DNA of 64,000 nt from Asanoa siamensis (GTDB taxonomy: Bacteria > Actinomycetota > Actinomycetes > Mycobacteriales > Micromonosporaceae), in the NCBI RefSeq assembly GCF_016862555.1, contig NZ_BONE01000023.1, positions 51,889 through 115,888 of the forward strand. The letters are read 5' to 3'. The notes under the pieces were generated by a model. That model was not told the origin of the DNA. It ran no database searches and saw only the letters and a program-made list of their open reading frames with translations. Position 1 is the first letter of the stretch. Every line of letters begins with the position of its first letter. Made by a program: the position numbers and the translations under genes. Below, piece by piece: positions 1 through 9,960 of the stretch.

Positions 1-184
1 ACAGCGTCGCGGCCGTGATCGGGCCGAGGTCCGCTCTGGGTGTCGGCTGACCACGCAGGTCCGGATGTACGAGGGCCAACAACTCGTCGACGTCGGCGGT
101 GAAGCCGGCGGCGCGGACGACGCCCTCGTCGGTCGCGATGATCGTCAGCGGGCCGGTCGGGGTCGCCATGGTGGTGGTGTTCAC
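1..184 (-). CDS. ogt: Methylated-DNA-[protein]-cysteine S-methyltransferase, N-terminal part (cut by window edge)
   Basis: Suicide methyltransferase that takes O6-alkyl groups from guanine. Only the N-terminal 61 or so codons are present; they read MATPTGPLTIIATDEG and resemble the small N-terminal domain of Ogt. The catalytic PCHR motif lies outside the window. The GTG at 184 overlaps the stop of the upstream Ada-AlkA gene in a GTGA tetranucleotide, so translational coupling is likely; an in-frame ATG at 169 is the alternative. The family call rests on N-terminal resemblance plus the repair context. Confidence 0.7.
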   Translation of the reverse strand, partial: MNTTTMATPTGPLTIIATDEGVVRAAGFTADVDELLALVHPDLRGQPTPRADLGPITAATL

Positions 185-1599
185 GCGTTCCTCCAGAGTC
201 GGATCAGCGCGTACGAGCGCCACGGCCGCCAGTTCGCGGCGTGCGCCTCGAGCGTCTCGGGGTCGTCCGGCAGGCCCAGGGCCCGGGCTCCGCGGCGGAC
301 GGCGAGGTCGGTGGGCAGGAAGACGTCCGGGTCGCCGGTCGCCCGCATCGCGACGTAACCGGCCGTCCAGGCGCCGATGCCGGGCAGCGCGACCAGGCTC
401 TCGACCAGTTCCTCGCGGTCAGCGCCGAGGTCGAGGTCGACGGTGCCGGCGGCGACCGCGCGGGCCAGGCCCTTGATCGTCTCCCGCCGGGCGGTGGGCA
501 TCGGAAACGCCTCGTCGGGCAGGTCCGCGACCGCCGCGGCGTCCGGGAAGCCGGTCGTGGCGGCCGCTTTCGCGATCTTGCCGAGGATCGTGCGGGTCGC
601 GGAGACCGAGATCTGCTGGCCGACGATCGCCCGGACCGCCGTCTCGAAGCCGTCGACGGCTCTGGGTACGCGTACCCCCGGCTCCTTGTCGACGGTCCTG
701 GCCAGTTTGTCGTCGGCGCCCAGGGTGGCGTCGACGGCCTCCGGGTCGGCGTCGAGGTCGAGCAGGCGGCGGCAGCGGGCCACGGCGGGGGCCAGGTCGC
801 GGACGTCCTTGAGCGTGAGCGTCGCGGCGACGTGGGCGGACGACCCGTGGCCCGGGATCGGCGTCAGCGCGACCTCGCCCGGGCCGTGCGGGAGCGTCAG
901 GGTGCGGCGGTAGGTGCCGTCCGTGACGTCCTCGATGCCCGGGATCGCGCGGGCGGCCAGGAACTCGAGCAGGGCCGGGGCGTGCAGCGGTGGGCGGTAG
1001 GCGAGCCTCAGGTTGACCACGCCGGATTCGCTGGCTTTCGGCAGTTTCTGACGGAGGGTCGAGGGCGGGCCGCCGTACACCTCCTTGATCGTGTCGTTGA
1101 ACTGCCGCACGCTGCCGAAACCCGCCGCGAACGCGATCTCCGCGAGGCCGAGGTCGGTCGTCTCGACCAGGATGCGGGCCGTCTGGGCGCGCTGTGCCCG
1201 GGCCAGGGCCAGGGGGCCGGCGCCGAGTTCCTCGGTGAGCATCCGGTGCAGGTGGCGCTCGGTGTAGCCGAGGCGGGCGGCCAGGCCGGGGACGCCCTCG
1301 CGGTCGACCACGCCGTCGCCGATCAGCCGCATCGCGCGACCGACCGTGTCGGCCCGCACGTCCCACTCGGGCGAGCCGGGGGCGGCGTCGGGGCGGCAGC
1401 GCTTGCAGGCGCGGAAGCCGGCCTTCTGGGCGGCGGCGGCCGAGGGGTAGAACGTGACGTTCGCCCGCTTCGGCGTGATGGCGGGGCAGGAGGGCTTGCA
1501 GTAGATGCCGGTCGACGTCACGGCCGTGTAGAACCAGCCGTCGAACCGCTGGTCACGGCTGTCGACCGCCCGGTAGCACCGCTCGAACTCCAGTTCCAT
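181..1599 (-). CDS. alkA: Ada-AlkA fusion: DNA-3-methyladenine glycosylase II with Ada zinc and AraC domains
   Basis: 472 aa base-excision repair protein. The N-terminus is an Ada zinc domain with C34, C38, C65 and C68, the same spacing as the four zinc cysteines of E. coli Ada, one of which accepts methyl from phosphotriesters. An AraC-type helix-turn-helix follows (about 85-170; GLAEIAFAAGFGSVRQFNDT), then the AlkA N-domain and an HhH-GPD glycosylase domain (LPGIGAWTAGYVAMR, with the catalytic-Asp region LPTDLAVRRG). It can therefore both sense and repair alkylation damage. It is translationally coupled to ogt. Start ATG 1599; a CAGGAT hexamer 13 nt upstream suggests a leaderless transcript, but this is weak. 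Confidence 0.93.
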   Translation of the reverse strand: MELEFERCYRAVDSRDQRFDGWFYTAVTSTGIYCKPSCPAITPKRANVTFYPSAAAAQKAGFRACKRCRPDAAPGSPEWDVRADTVGRAMRLIGDGVVDREGVPGLAARLGYTERHLHRMLTEELGAGPLALARAQRAQTARILVETTDLGLAEIAFAAGFGSVRQFNDTIKEVYGGPPSTLRQKLPKASESGVVNLRLAYRPPLHAPALLEFLAARAIPGIEDVTDGTYRRTLTLPHGPGEVALTPIPGHGSSAHVAATLTLKDVRDLAPAVARCRRLLDLDADPEAVDATLGADDKLARTVDKEPGVRVPRAVDGFETAVRAIVGQQISVSATRTILGKIAKAAATTGFPDAAAVADLPDEAFPMPTARRETIKGLARAVAAGTVDLDLGADREELVESLVALPGIGAWTAGYVAMRATGDPDVFLPTDLAVRRGARALGLPDDPETLEAHAANWRPWRSYALIRLWRNA

Positions 1600-1734
1600 G
1601 CCATCGATCCTGCCCCGGATCGGGCGTCTTGGCTCGCGGGATTCGGACATCGCCGTCAGCGCGGCCGTAGGCCGTCGTCGTCGGCTGAGGAGAGGCTCAG
1701 GTTTTTGTCGGTGTGGTGCTGCACACTTGTGGTC

Positions 1735-2823
1735 ATGGCGAAGAAGTCGACTTGGGCGTTGGGGATCCTGGGCGCGGCCGCGGCGACGCTGGCCTGGGCG
1801 GCGCGCGACGTGCCGCGGGCGATGGGCGCCCACCCCGACGAGCGCCGGGTCGGCCCGTCGCCGCAGTGGCGCGACGGCAAGTTCCACAACCGGGTCGCGG
1901 CCCGCACGATGACGCAGCCGGCGGGCTCGATGCTCAGCTCGTTCATGCGCGACCGCGAGCGCCGCAAGCCGCGCCTGCCGATCCCACTGGCCGCACCGTC
2001 GCACGCGACGACGTCGGGCCTGCACATCACCTGGTACGGGCACTCCTCGGCGCTGGTCGAGATCGAGGGCGAGCGGGTGCTCTTCGACCCGGTGTGGAGC
2101 GAGCGCTGCTCACCGTCCCACCTGGTGGGCCCGCGCCGCCTGCACGAGCCGCCGCTCCCGCTGCACGAGATCCCACCGCTGTCGGCGATCGTGATCTCGC
2201 ACGACCACTACGACCACCTGGACCTGCCCACCATCGAGGAGCTGACCCGCGCGTCCTCGGCCCCGTTCGTGGTGCCACTCGGCGTGGGCGCCCACTTCGC
2301 CCGCTGGGGGGTGCCCCCGGAACGCGTGATCGAGCTCGACTGGGACGAGTCGATCACGGTCGGCGGCCTGACCCTGACGGCCACGGAGGCCCGCCACTTC
2401 TCGGGCCGAGGCATCGCCCGCGACGAGACCCTCTGGGCGTCGTGGGTGGTCGCGGGCCACGGCCGCAAGGTCTTCTACACGGGCGACTCGGGCTACTTCG
2501 ATGGTTATGCGGAGATCGGCGCGACCCACGGCCCGTTCGACGCGACGCTCATGCAGATCGGCGCCTACGGCGACGGCTGGCCCGACATCCACATGACCCC
2601 GGAGGACGCGGTCCGCGCCCACCGCGCGGTCCGCGGCGGCCTGCTCGTCCCGCTGCACTGGGGCACGTTCGTGCTGGCGTTCCACGACTGGTCAGAGCCG
2701 GCGGACCGCCTATGGTCGGAGGCCAAGGCGGAAGGGGTGACGCTCGCGGTGCCGCGACCGGGCGAACGTGTCGACGTCGACACGCCACCGGCGGTCGACG
2801 GCTGGTGGCAAGCGATCGCCTGA
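1735..2823 (+). CDS. Metallo-beta-lactamase-fold hydrolase (NAPE-PLD/UlaG-like)
   Basis: 362 aa. The metal-binding HxHxDH motif is intact (H156-D-H158-Y-D160-H161), and later metal ligands are visible in EARHFSG, YTGDSGYF and LHWGTF. Hydrophobic residues near the N-terminus (about 7-23) may anchor it to the membrane. Domain layout resembles N-acylphosphatidylethanolamine phospholipase D and UlaG-type lactonases, so a phosphodiester or lactone substrate is plausible; the substrate cannot be read from sequence. Transcribed divergently from the repair genes. Start ATG 1735; CACACT lies 13 nt upstream. Confidence 0.85.
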   Translation: MAKKSTWALGILGAAAATLAWAARDVPRAMGAHPDERRVGPSPQWRDGKFHNRVAARTMTQPAGSMLSSFMRDRERRKPRLPIPLAAPSHATTSGLHITWYGHSSALVEIEGERVLFDPVWSERCSPSHLVGPRRLHEPPLPLHEIPPLSAIVISHDHYDHLDLPTIEELTRASSAPFVVPLGVGAHFARWGVPPERVIELDWDESITVGGLTLTATEARHFSGRGIARDETLWASWVVAGHGRKVFYTGDSGYFDGYAEIGATHGPFDATLMQIGAYGDGWPDIHMTPEDAVRAHRAVRGGLLVPLHWGTFVLAFHDWSEPADRLWSEAKAEGVTLAVPRPGERVDVDTPPAVDGWWQAIA

Positions 2824-2845
2824 CCACCAGCACCGCGACCGGCGG

Positions 2846-3290
2846 CGCCCGCCATGCGTCGCGGCGGCCGCCGTCGCTCAGGGCGCGACAGCGTGCGACC
2901 GGGCATCGCGGCGGCAGCCGCCGCCTGGGGCGCGGCAGCGCCGCAACCGGGCTGGGGCGCCCGCGATGCGTCGCGGCGGCCGCCGCCTAGGGCGCGGCAG
3001 CGCGGCGACCGGGTTTGGGGCGCGTCCGCCATGCGTCGCCGCGCCCGCCGCCAAGGGCGCGGCAGCGCCGCAACCGGGCTGGGGCTGGGCCCGCGGACTG
3101 GGCACGGCCGACACCGTGCCGCTATGGGACGTGGCCGGGCTGGTCGGGCACATGGTGACGACGCTGGCCCGGGCTGCGCGGCAACCGGACTGAGGCGCGC
3201 GCCACGCGACGCGGCGGCAGCCGCCGCCCGGACCACGGCAGGGCGGCAACCGGGCTGGCGGCGCGCCCGCCACTCGCCGCGGCGGGCTGG
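2846..3290. repeat. Degenerate tandem repeat, unit about 62-66 bp
   Basis: Units follow the pattern CGCCCGCCATGCGTCGCGGC, then GGCCGCCGCC, then GGGCGCGGCAGCGCCGCAAC, then CGGGCTGGGG. I see copies starting near 2849, 2910 (5' shortened), 2959 and 3021, and a more diverged one from about 3193, with a non-repeat insert between 3085 and 3190. The unit GCGGCGGCCGCCGC is itself palindromic. Function unknown. Confidence 0.75.
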
Positions 3291-3387
3291 CTGGATCTGG
3301 GGTCTTGGTGGCGCGGTCGTCCGCCGCAAGTCGAGGTCTCGGTCGGAAGCGGGCGCTTTGATCTTTGGCCGTTGGCCGCCGCGGGCG

Positions 3388-3453
3388 TGGCAGCGGAGCG
3401 GTGTCCGGCGGGAGCGACGGTCGTGCCCCCGGCGGACCCGGGAAATAGACCTG
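3388..3453 (+). repeat. Dispersed repeat, copy A
   Basis: The first 36 nt (3388-3423, beginning TGGCAGCGGAGCGGTGTC) match 9894-9929 at 33 of 36 positions, and weaker similarity continues to the AGACCT at 3447-3452. This copy lies just upstream of the ychF promoter. Confidence 0.7.
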
Positions 3454-3511
3454 ATCTTCTGCGCCGGGCAGAACCTCCCAAGCCGAGAGCGAGCAGCCAA
3501 CCGCCACTGCG

Positions 3512-3517
3512 TAAGCT
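3512..3517 (+). promoter_or_regulatory. Probable -10 element of ychF
   Basis: TAAGCT begins 14 nt before the GTG at 3526, so the mRNA would be leaderless or almost so. No Shine-Dalgarno sequence is present in between. Confidence 0.5.
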
Positions 3518-3525
3518 GGTCTGTC

Positions 3526-4611
3526 GTGAGTCTGACCATCGGGATCGTCGGCCTGCCCAACGTCGGCAAGAGCACGCTGTTCAATGCGTTGACGAAGAAC
3601 GACGTGCTTGCCGCGAACTACCCGTTCGCGACCATCGAGCCGAATGTCGGTGTCGTGGGGCTGCCCGACGCGCGTCTCGGCAAGCTTGCCGAGCTCTACG
3701 ACTCGCAGAAGGTCGTGCCGGCGCCCGTTTCGTTCGTCGATATCGCCGGGCTCGTGCGGGGCGCCTCCAAGGGGCAGGGGCGGGGCAACGCGTTCCTCGC
3801 CAATATTCGTGACGCCTCGGCTATCTGTCAGGTGGTGCGGGCGTTCTCCGACCCCAACGTCGTGCACGTCGACGGCAAGGTGTCGCCCGCCGACGATATC
3901 GAGACGATCAATACCGAGCTGATTCTCGCGGATCTGCAGACGATCGAGAAGGCGCTGCCGCGGCTGGAGAAGGAAGCCAAGCTGCGTAAGGAGCGCGCTT
4001 CCGTCGCGGCGGCGGCCAAGGCAGCCGGGGAGCTGCTCGACACCGGGGTCACGCTCTACGCCGGCGCGAAGGCCGCCGGGATCGACGTCGCCGAGCTGCG
4101 TGAGCTGCACCTGTTGACGACCAAGCCGTTCCTCTACGTCTTCAACGTCGACGAGGAGGAGCTCAACAACGCCGCGTTCCTCGACGAGCTGCGGACTCTG
4201 GTCGCGCCGGCCGAGGCCGTGTTCATGGATGCCAAGGTCGAGTCCGAGCTGATCGACCTGCCCGAGGACGAGGCGCGCGAGCTGCTCGAGTCGATCGGCC
4301 AGCCCGAGCCGGGCCTCGACCAGCTCATCCGGGTGGGGTTCCGGACGCTGGGGCTGCAGACCTACCTCACGGCCGGGCCGAAGGAGGCGCGCGGCTGGAC
4401 GATCCCGATCGGCGCCACCGCCCCGGAAGCCGCCGGTGTGATCCACTCCGACTTCCAGCGCGGGTTCATCAAGGCCGAGATCGTCTCGTACGACGACCTG
4501 ATGGCCGCGGGCACCATGACAGCGGCCAAGGCGGCGGGCAAGGTCCGCATCGAAGGCAAGGACTACATCATGCAGGACGGCGACGTGGTGGAGTTCCGCT
4601 TCAACGTCTGA
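3526..4611 (+). CDS. ychF: Redox-regulated ribosome-associated ATPase YchF (OLA1 family)
   Basis: 361 aa, the usual family length. Begins [20 protein letters not shown] with the P-loop GLPNVGKST at about 8-16. It continues with the switch/Walker B segment [18 protein letters not shown] and ends in a TGS domain that includes [13 protein letters not shown]. YchF proteins bind ATP in preference to GTP and associate with ribosomes. Start GTG 3526 gives the canonical N-terminus. The deaminase gene begins 11 nt after its stop, suggesting cotranscription. In M. tuberculosis the orthologue (Rv1112) is also near ispH and xseA. Confidence 0.96.
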   Translation: MSLTIGIVGLPNVGKSTLFNALTKNDVLAANYPFATIEPNVGVVGLPDARLGKLAELYDSQKVVPAPVSFVDIAGLVRGASKGQGRGNAFLANIRDASAICQVVRAFSDPNVVHVDGKVSPADDIETINTELILADLQTIEKALPRLEKEAKLRKERASVAAAAKAAGELLDTGVTLYAGAKAAGIDVAELRELHLLTTKPFLYVFNVDEEELNNAAFLDELRTLVAPAEAVFMDAKVESELIDLPEDEARELLESIGQPEPGLDQLIRVGFRTLGLQTYLTAGPKEARGWTIPIGATAPEAAGVIHSDFQRGFIKAEIVSYDDLMAAGTMTAAKAAGKVRIEGKDYIMQDGDVVEFRFNV

Positions 4612-4622
4612 CGGACCCGGGC

Positions 4623-5123
4623 ATGACTCCTGACGACCTTGTCCTGGCCGCGTTGGAGGTGGCCGAGGCCGGGCTGCGCGCCGGGGAGCAACCCATCGGT
4701 GCCGTGGTCGCCGTCGGCGACGAGATCGTCAGCCGCGCCTATACGCAGGAGAAGGCCCTCGGGCGGCGGCTGGTGCACGCCGATCTGCTGGCGATGGTCG
4801 CCGCCGACGAGCTGCTCGGGTGGCGCAGGCGCGAGGGCCCGCTGCGGCTCGCCGTCACGTTGGAACCCTGCGTCATGTGTCTGGGCGCCGCGATGATGCT
4901 CGGGGTGCGCGAGGTCTCCTACGCGCTCGAGTCGCCCAGCGACGGTGGGGCGCGGATCGCCGGCGAGTGGACGACCAGCCCCGACGCGCCGTGGTTCGCC
5001 GCGCCGGCCATGCGGGGTGGGATCCGGCGCGAGGAGAGCCGGGCGCTGTTCCGGCGGTACTGCCACACCGCGCCGGCCGGACCCGTCCGCGACTGGGTGT
5101 GGACCCTCCTGACCGATCGCTGA
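4623..5123 (+). CDS. TadA/CDA-like nucleoside deaminase with variant active site
   Basis: 166 aa cytidine/adenosine-deaminase-fold protein. The zinc-site second half is clear (P82-C83-V-M-C86), but the first half reads H52-A53-D54, with Asp where TadA and CDA enzymes have the catalytic proton-shuttling Glu (HAE). Tail is extended relative to TadA (about 150 aa). It may be a subfamily with its own substrate rather than the tRNA A34 deaminase. Lies directly behind ychF, 11 nt apart. Confidence 0.8.
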   Translation: MTPDDLVLAALEVAEAGLRAGEQPIGAVVAVGDEIVSRAYTQEKALGRRLVHADLLAMVAADELLGWRRREGPLRLAVTLEPCVMCLGAAMMLGVREVSYALESPSDGGARIAGEWTTSPDAPWFAAPAMRGGIRREESRALFRRYCHTAPAGPVRDWVWTLLTDR

Positions 5124-5217
5124 GCGGTCGCTGGCAGGGCGGTGTGAGTTTGGTCCGATAGCTGGGCAATACAGCAGAAAGTGCGGATCCTGAGTGAGGA
5201 TCACTCGGGAGGCATCG

Positions 5218-7341
5218 ATGGCGAAGTGGGCGCGGCTGGCGATCGGCGCCGGCGTGGCGGGGCTGTTGGTGGCCGCGGCGGCCGTACCCGGCGGCGTTTT
5301 AGCCGGATTTATCGCGACAAAGGCGACGCTCGCCTCCACCGACCTGCCCCCCGCCCTCGCCCAACCCAGTCTCCCCCAAGCCTCCCGCCTCTACGCAGCC
5401 GACGGCCGCACGCTGATCACCACCTTCGCCGATCTCAACCGGACCAATGTCGACCTCGACCAGATCGCCCCCGTCATGCGGCAGGCCATCGTCGCCGCCG
5501 AGGACACCCGCTTCTACGAGCACGGCGCCGTCGATCTCCGGAGCGTCCTGCGGGCCGTCGTCGCCAACGGGCGCAGCGGCGAGACCGCGCAGGGCGCCTC
5601 CACGTTGACCATGCAATATGTCCGAAATGTGCTGAAGACCGACCCGAACGCCACCCAGGCCGAGCGGGAAGCCGCCACCGCCGACGACCTCGGGCGCAAG
5701 GTGCAGGAGATGCGGTACGCCGTCGCCGTCGAGGACACCCTCAGCAAGGACGAGATCCTCACCGGCTACCTCAACATCGTCTACTTCGGCGCCGGCGCCT
5801 ACGGGATCGCCGCCGCGGCCCGGGCCTATTTCGACACCACCCCGGACAAGCTGACCCTCCCCCAGGCCGCCCTGCTCGCCGGCCTCGTCCAGTCGCCCGA
5901 CGCGTACGACCCGATCCACGGCGACAAGGCCGCCGCCCAGACCCGTCGTGGCTACGTGCTCGACGCCCTCGTCAAGGCCGGCGACGTCAGCCCGGCGGAC
6001 GCCGAGCAGGCCCGCACCAGCCCGCTCGGCCTGCACCCCGGGACCGTCCCCAACGGCTGCACCGCCGCCGAGCCCGAGAACGCCCGGTTCTTCTGCGACT
6101 ACTTCGTCTCCTGGTGGCAGCGACAGAAGGCGTTCGGCGACACCCCGCAGCAACGGCTCGCCGCCCTGCGCGACGGCGGTTACGCGATCACCCTCTCGCT
6201 CGACCCCAAGGTCCAGGACACGGCGACCAGGGCGGCGACCGAGGTGTACGGGTACGACGCGGCCGGCGCCCTGCCGATCGCCGCCGTGCAACCGGGCACC
6301 GGGCGGGTGCTCGCCCTCGCCGTCAACCGCCACTACAGCCTCGACAAGAAGCCCGGCAGCACCGTCGACCAACTCGTGGCCGGCGGCGACTCGGTGACCG
6401 GCTACCAGGCGGGTTCGACCTTCAAGCTCTTCACCATGCTGGCCGCCCTGGAGAACGGCCACACCCTGGACGACGGGTTCGACGCGCCGTCGCGACTCCC
6501 GACCCACTGGCGCGACAGCGGCCCGGCCTCCTGCGGCGGCTTCTACTGCCCCGCCAACGATAATCCAGAGTGGATGGACGGCTACCGCACCATGTGGACC
6601 GGCTTCGGCCGCTCCGTCAACACCTACTTCGTCCACCTGGAGGAACAGGTGGGCGCCGACAAGGCCGTCGAGATGGCCCAGCGACTGGGCATCCAGTTCC
6701 GCGCCAAGGCCGACGCGCAGCGGGCCCGGGACGACGCCGCGGACTGGGGCTCCTTCACGCTGGGCGTCGCCGACACCACGCCGCTCGACCTGGCCAACGC
6801 GTACGCGACCCTGGCCGCCGACGGCACCTACTGCGCCCCGTTGCCCGTCACGACGATCACCGACGCGACCGGCGCCGCCGTCGCGGCCGGCGAGCCGAAC
6901 TGCCACCGCGTGCTCGACCAGGACGTGGCCCGGGCCGCCACCGACGCCGCCCGCTGCCCCGTCGGCCAGGACGGCGCGTTCGGCCAGTGCGACGGCGGCA
7001 CCGCCACCCAGGTGTCCACGATGCTCGGCGGCCGACCGGTGGCCGGCAAGACCGGCAGCGCCGAGGCCAACGCCACCGAGTCGTTCGTCGGCTTCACGCC
7101 ACAGGTCGCCGCGGCCGGCATCGCCGCCAACCCGACCCACCCGAGCGACGGGGTCGGCGGCGCCGTACAGGTCGATGTGATCAGGGCCGTCACCGAGGTG
7201 CTGAAGCAGGCCGTGACAGGCCAGCCGGAGCGCGGTTTCGACCCGCCGAGCGCCGCGCTGGCCTTCGAAAATGGCTCGAACCCGGCGGTACCCTGGCCAC
7301 ATGACGGATACGGCAGGCAACAGGCGCGCCGGTATCCCTGA
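5218..7341 (+). CDS. Class A penicillin-binding protein (transglycosylase/transpeptidase)
   Basis: 707 aa bifunctional peptidoglycan synthase. N-terminal membrane anchor (about 7-33), GT51 transglycosylase domain with the catalytic motif E95-DTRFYEH102, then a transpeptidase domain with S400-TFK403, S466-VN468 and K611-TGS614, all intact. It polymerises lipid II outside the membrane and cross-links stem peptides. Start ATG 5218 has a GGGAGG Shine-Dalgarno a few bases upstream; the frame extends to 5194 but without a ribosome site. Its last 41 nt overlap the start of valS in another frame. Confidence 0.95.
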   Translation: MAKWARLAIGAGVAGLLVAAAAVPGGVLAGFIATKATLASTDLPPALAQPSLPQASRLYAADGRTLITTFADLNRTNVDLDQIAPVMRQAIVAAEDTRFYEHGAVDLRSVLRAVVANGRSGETAQGASTLTMQYVRNVLKTDPNATQAEREAATADDLGRKVQEMRYAVAVEDTLSKDEILTGYLNIVYFGAGAYGIAAAARAYFDTTPDKLTLPQAALLAGLVQSPDAYDPIHGDKAAAQTRRGYVLDALVKAGDVSPADAEQARTSPLGLHPGTVPNGCTAAEPENARFFCDYFVSWWQRQKAFGDTPQQRLAALRDGGYAITLSLDPKVQDTATRAATEVYGYDAAGALPIAAVQPGTGRVLALAVNRHYSLDKKPGSTVDQLVAGGDSVTGYQAGSTFKLFTMLAALENGHTLDDGFDAPSRLPTHWRDSGPASCGGFYCPANDNPEWMDGYRTMWTGFGRSVNTYFVHLEEQVGADKAVEMAQRLGIQFRAKADAQRARDDAADWGSFTLGVADTTPLDLANAYATLAADGTYCAPLPVTTITDATGAAVAAGEPNCHRVLDQDVARAATDAARCPVGQDGAFGQCDGGTATQVSTMLGGRPVAGKTGSAEANATESFVGFTPQVAAAGIAANPTHPSDGVGGAVQVDVIRAVTEVLKQAVTGQPERGFDPPSAALAFENGSNPAVPWPHDGYGRQQARRYP
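7289..7294 (+). promoter_or_regulatory. Probable -10 element of valS, inside the PBP gene
   Basis: TACCCT begins 12 nt before the ATG at 7301, the spacing repeated across the window for leaderless genes. valS would thus have its own promoter within the last codons of the upstream gene. Confidence 0.5.
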
Positions 7342-9838
7342 GAAGCCGTCCCTGGACGGCATCGAGGACACCTGGTCGCGCCGCTGGCAGGAGGAGGGGA
7401 CGTACGCGTTCGACCGGTCGAAGACCCGGTCCGACGTGTACGCGATCGACACGCCTCCGCCGACCGTATCCGGCGAGCTGCACATGGGTCACGTGTTCAG
7501 CTTCACCCACACCGACACCGTGGCCCGGTTCCAGCGCATGCGCGGCCGCACGGTGTTCTACCCGATGGGCTGGGACGACAACGGCCTGCCCACCGAACGC
7601 CGCGTGCAGAACGTCTACGGCGTGCGCGGTGACGCGTCGCTGCCCTACGACCCGGCGTGGACGCCACCGGACGCGCCCGTCGACGACGCCGCGCGGAAGA
7701 ACCCGACGGCCATCTCCCGGCGCAACTTCATCGAGCTGTGCGAACGGCTCACGGTGCAGGACGAGCGGGTGTTCGAGGCGCTCTGGCGGCGGCTCGGGCT
7801 CTCCGTCGACTGGTCGCTGACCTACACGACCATCGGCGCACACGCCCGGCTCACCTCGCAGCGCGCGTTCCTGCGAAACCTGCGGCGCGGCGAGGCCTAC
7901 ACCGCCGAGGCGCCGACGCTGTGGGACGTGGGCTTCGGCACGGCGGTCGCGCAGGCCGAGTTGGAGGACCGTGAGCGGCCGGGCGCCTACCACCGCCTGC
8001 GCTTCCACGGCCCCGGTGACGAGCCGGTCGAGATCGAGACCACGCGGCCCGAGTTGCTGCCGGCGTGCGTGGCCCTGGTGGCCCACCCCGACGACAAGCG
8101 CTACGCGCACCTGTTCGGCACGACCGTGCGTACGCCCGTCTTCGGTGTCGAGGTGCCGGTGCACGCCCATCCGCTGGCCGAGCAGGACAAGGGCACCGGC
8201 ATCGCGATGGTCTGCACGTTCGGCGACCTCGCCGACGTGACCTGGTGGCGCGAGCTGCGGCTGGCGACCCGCGTGGTGATCGGCCGCGACGGGCGCCTGC
8301 TCCCCGAGGCACCGCAGGGCGTCGACCCGACGATCTACGCGAAACTCGCCGGCCGCACCGTCAACCAGGCCCGGCGCGAGATCGTCGGGCTGCTGTCCGA
8401 CGACCTGATCGGCGAGCCGCGCCCGGTCACCCACCCGGTGAAGTTCTACGAGCGCGGCGACTCCCCGCTGGAGATCGTCTCCACGAGACAGTGGTACATC
8501 CGCAACGGCGGCCGCGACGCGGACCTTCAGGCGGACCTGCTCGACCGGGGCCGGCAACTGCGCTGGGTGCCGCCGCACATGCGGCACCGCTACGACCACT
8601 GGGTCGGCGGCCTCACCGGCGACTGGCTGGTCAGCCGCCAGCGTTTCTTCGGGGTGCCGATCCCTGTCTGGTACCCGCTCGACGCCGACGGCCGGCCCGA
8701 CCACGACCGGCCGCTGGTGCCGACCGAGGCCGAGCTGCCGGTCGACCCGACGATCGACGTGCCGGCGGGCTACACCGAGGAGCAGCGCGGCGTGCCGGGC
8801 GGCTTCGCGGGCGACCCCGACGTGTTCGACACCTGGGCCACCTCGTCGCTGACCCCGCAGATCGTCAGCGGCTGGGAGACCGACCCCGACCTGTTCGCCC
8901 GCGTGTTCCCGATGGACCTCCGCCCGCAGGGGCAGGAGATCATCCGCACCTGGCTGTTCGCGTCCATCGTGCGGGCCCACTTCGAGCACGGCACGCTGCC
9001 GTGGCGCGACGCCATCCTGTCCGGCTGGATCCTCGACCCCGACCGCAAGAAGATGTCGAAGTCCAAGGGCAACGTGGTCACGCCGATGGACCTGCTGGTC
9101 GACAACGGCTCCGACGCGGTGCGCTACTGGGCGGCGAGCGGGCGCCCGGGCACCGACCTGGCGTTCGACCCGGCCCAGATCCGCGTCGGCCGGCGCCTGG
9201 CCACCAAGATCCTCAACGCGTCGAAGTTCGCGCTCGGGCTCGGCGCCACGACCGGCACCATCACGGAGCCGCTAGACAGGTCGATGCTCGCGGGCCTGCG
9301 CGAGGTCATCGCGACGGCCACCGCCGCGTTCGAGGACTACGACCACACCACCGCGCTGCAGGTCGCGGAGTCGTTCTTCTGGCGCTTCTGCGACGACTAC
9401 ATCGAGCTGGTCAAGGAGCGGGCTTACGGCACGACGGCCGCGTCCGGCTCGGCCCGCGCGGCGCTGGCCACGGCGCTCGCGGTGCAGCTACGGCTGTTCG
9501 CGCCGTTCCTGCCGTTCGTGACCGAAGAGGTCTGGTCGTGGTGGCGCTACGGCTCGGTGCACCGGGCGCCCTGGCCGACGGTGCACGAGCTGTCCGGCGA
9601 CGCGACACCCGACCTGCTGAGACTCACCGGCGAAGCCCTCTCCCAGGTGCGCCGGGCGAAATCGGAGCGCAAGGTGTCGATGCGCACCGAGGTCCCGCTG
9701 GCCGAGGTGCTGGGCCCGGCGGCGATGCTGGAGACGTTGTCTCTCGCGACCGACGATCTGCGGGCCGCGGGCCGCATCGGGAAGCTCGACCTCCTACCGG
9801 ACCGCACGACAGAGCTGGTCGTCGCGTCCGCCTTCTGA
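7301..9838 (+). CDS. valS: Valine-tRNA ligase
   Basis: 845 aa class I aminoacyl-tRNA synthetase. HIGH signature is H61-M-G-H64 and KMSKS is at 584-588 (KKMSKSKGN). The [19 protein letters not shown] start and the [12 protein letters not shown] segment are typical of ValS. The inserted editing domain and the C-terminal anticodon-binding domain are present; the long C-terminal coiled coil of E. coli ValS seems short or missing. Start ATG 7301 overlaps the PBP end by 41 nt. A perfect hairpin follows the stop. Confidence 0.96.
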   Translation: MTDTAGNRRAGIPEKPSLDGIEDTWSRRWQEEGTYAFDRSKTRSDVYAIDTPPPTVSGELHMGHVFSFTHTDTVARFQRMRGRTVFYPMGWDDNGLPTERRVQNVYGVRGDASLPYDPAWTPPDAPVDDAARKNPTAISRRNFIELCERLTVQDERVFEALWRRLGLSVDWSLTYTTIGAHARLTSQRAFLRNLRRGEAYTAEAPTLWDVGFGTAVAQAELEDRERPGAYHRLRFHGPGDEPVEIETTRPELLPACVALVAHPDDKRYAHLFGTTVRTPVFGVEVPVHAHPLAEQDKGTGIAMVCTFGDLADVTWWRELRLATRVVIGRDGRLLPEAPQGVDPTIYAKLAGRTVNQARREIVGLLSDDLIGEPRPVTHPVKFYERGDSPLEIVSTRQWYIRNGGRDADLQADLLDRGRQLRWVPPHMRHRYDHWVGGLTGDWLVSRQRFFGVPIPVWYPLDADGRPDHDRPLVPTEAELPVDPTIDVPAGYTEEQRGVPGGFAGDPDVFDTWATSSLTPQIVSGWETDPDLFARVFPMDLRPQGQEIIRTWLFASIVRAHFEHGTLPWRDAILSGWILDPDRKKMSKSKGNVVTPMDLLVDNGSDAVRYWAASGRPGTDLAFDPAQIRVGRRLATKILNASKFALGLGATTGTITEPLDRSMLAGLREVIATATAAFEDYDHTTALQVAESFFWRFCDDYIELVKERAYGTTAASGSARAALATALAVQLRLFAPFLPFVTEEVWSWWRYGSVHRAPWPTVHELSGDATPDLLRLTGEALSQVRRAKSERKVSMRTEVPLAEVLGPAAMLETLSLATDDLRAAGRIGKLDLLPDRTTELVVASAF

Positions 9839-9844
9839 ATCGCC

Positions 9845-9872
9845 GAGGGCCCGTCCGTCAGGACGGGCCCTC
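9845..9872 (+). terminator. Hairpin terminator after valS
   Basis: Perfect 12-bp stem GAGGGCCCGTCC, loop GTCA, then its reverse complement, starting 6 nt after the valS stop. No U-tract, as is common in actinobacteria. Confidence 0.85.
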
Positions 9873-9893
9873 GTCCATCGCCCACCGCGGACC

Positions 9894-9960
9894 TGGCAGC
9901 GCAGCGGTGTCTGGCGGGAGCAACGGTCGCGGCCACCGCGCACCCGAGCAAGGAAGACCT
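9894..9960 (+). repeat. Dispersed repeat, copy B
   Basis: Partner of 3388-3453: 33 of 36 identical positions over 9894-9929, then partial similarity up to the AAGACCT ending at 9960. This copy runs into the 3' end of the following membrane protein gene. Confidence 0.7.

Larger units (their letters stand above)
2824..3525. other. Gene-free 0.7 kb spacer with degenerate GC-rich repeats
   Basis: No convincing gene on either strand; open frames here are products of base composition and change with the repeat units. It holds the repeat array at 2846-3290, one copy of a dispersed element at 3388-3453, and the ychF promoter near 3512. Confidence 0.7.

Noticed and set aside
2824..3525. Small protein genes within the repeat array
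   Set aside because: Frames there are built from the repeat units, lack ribosome sites and change across units, so they look like by-products of composition.
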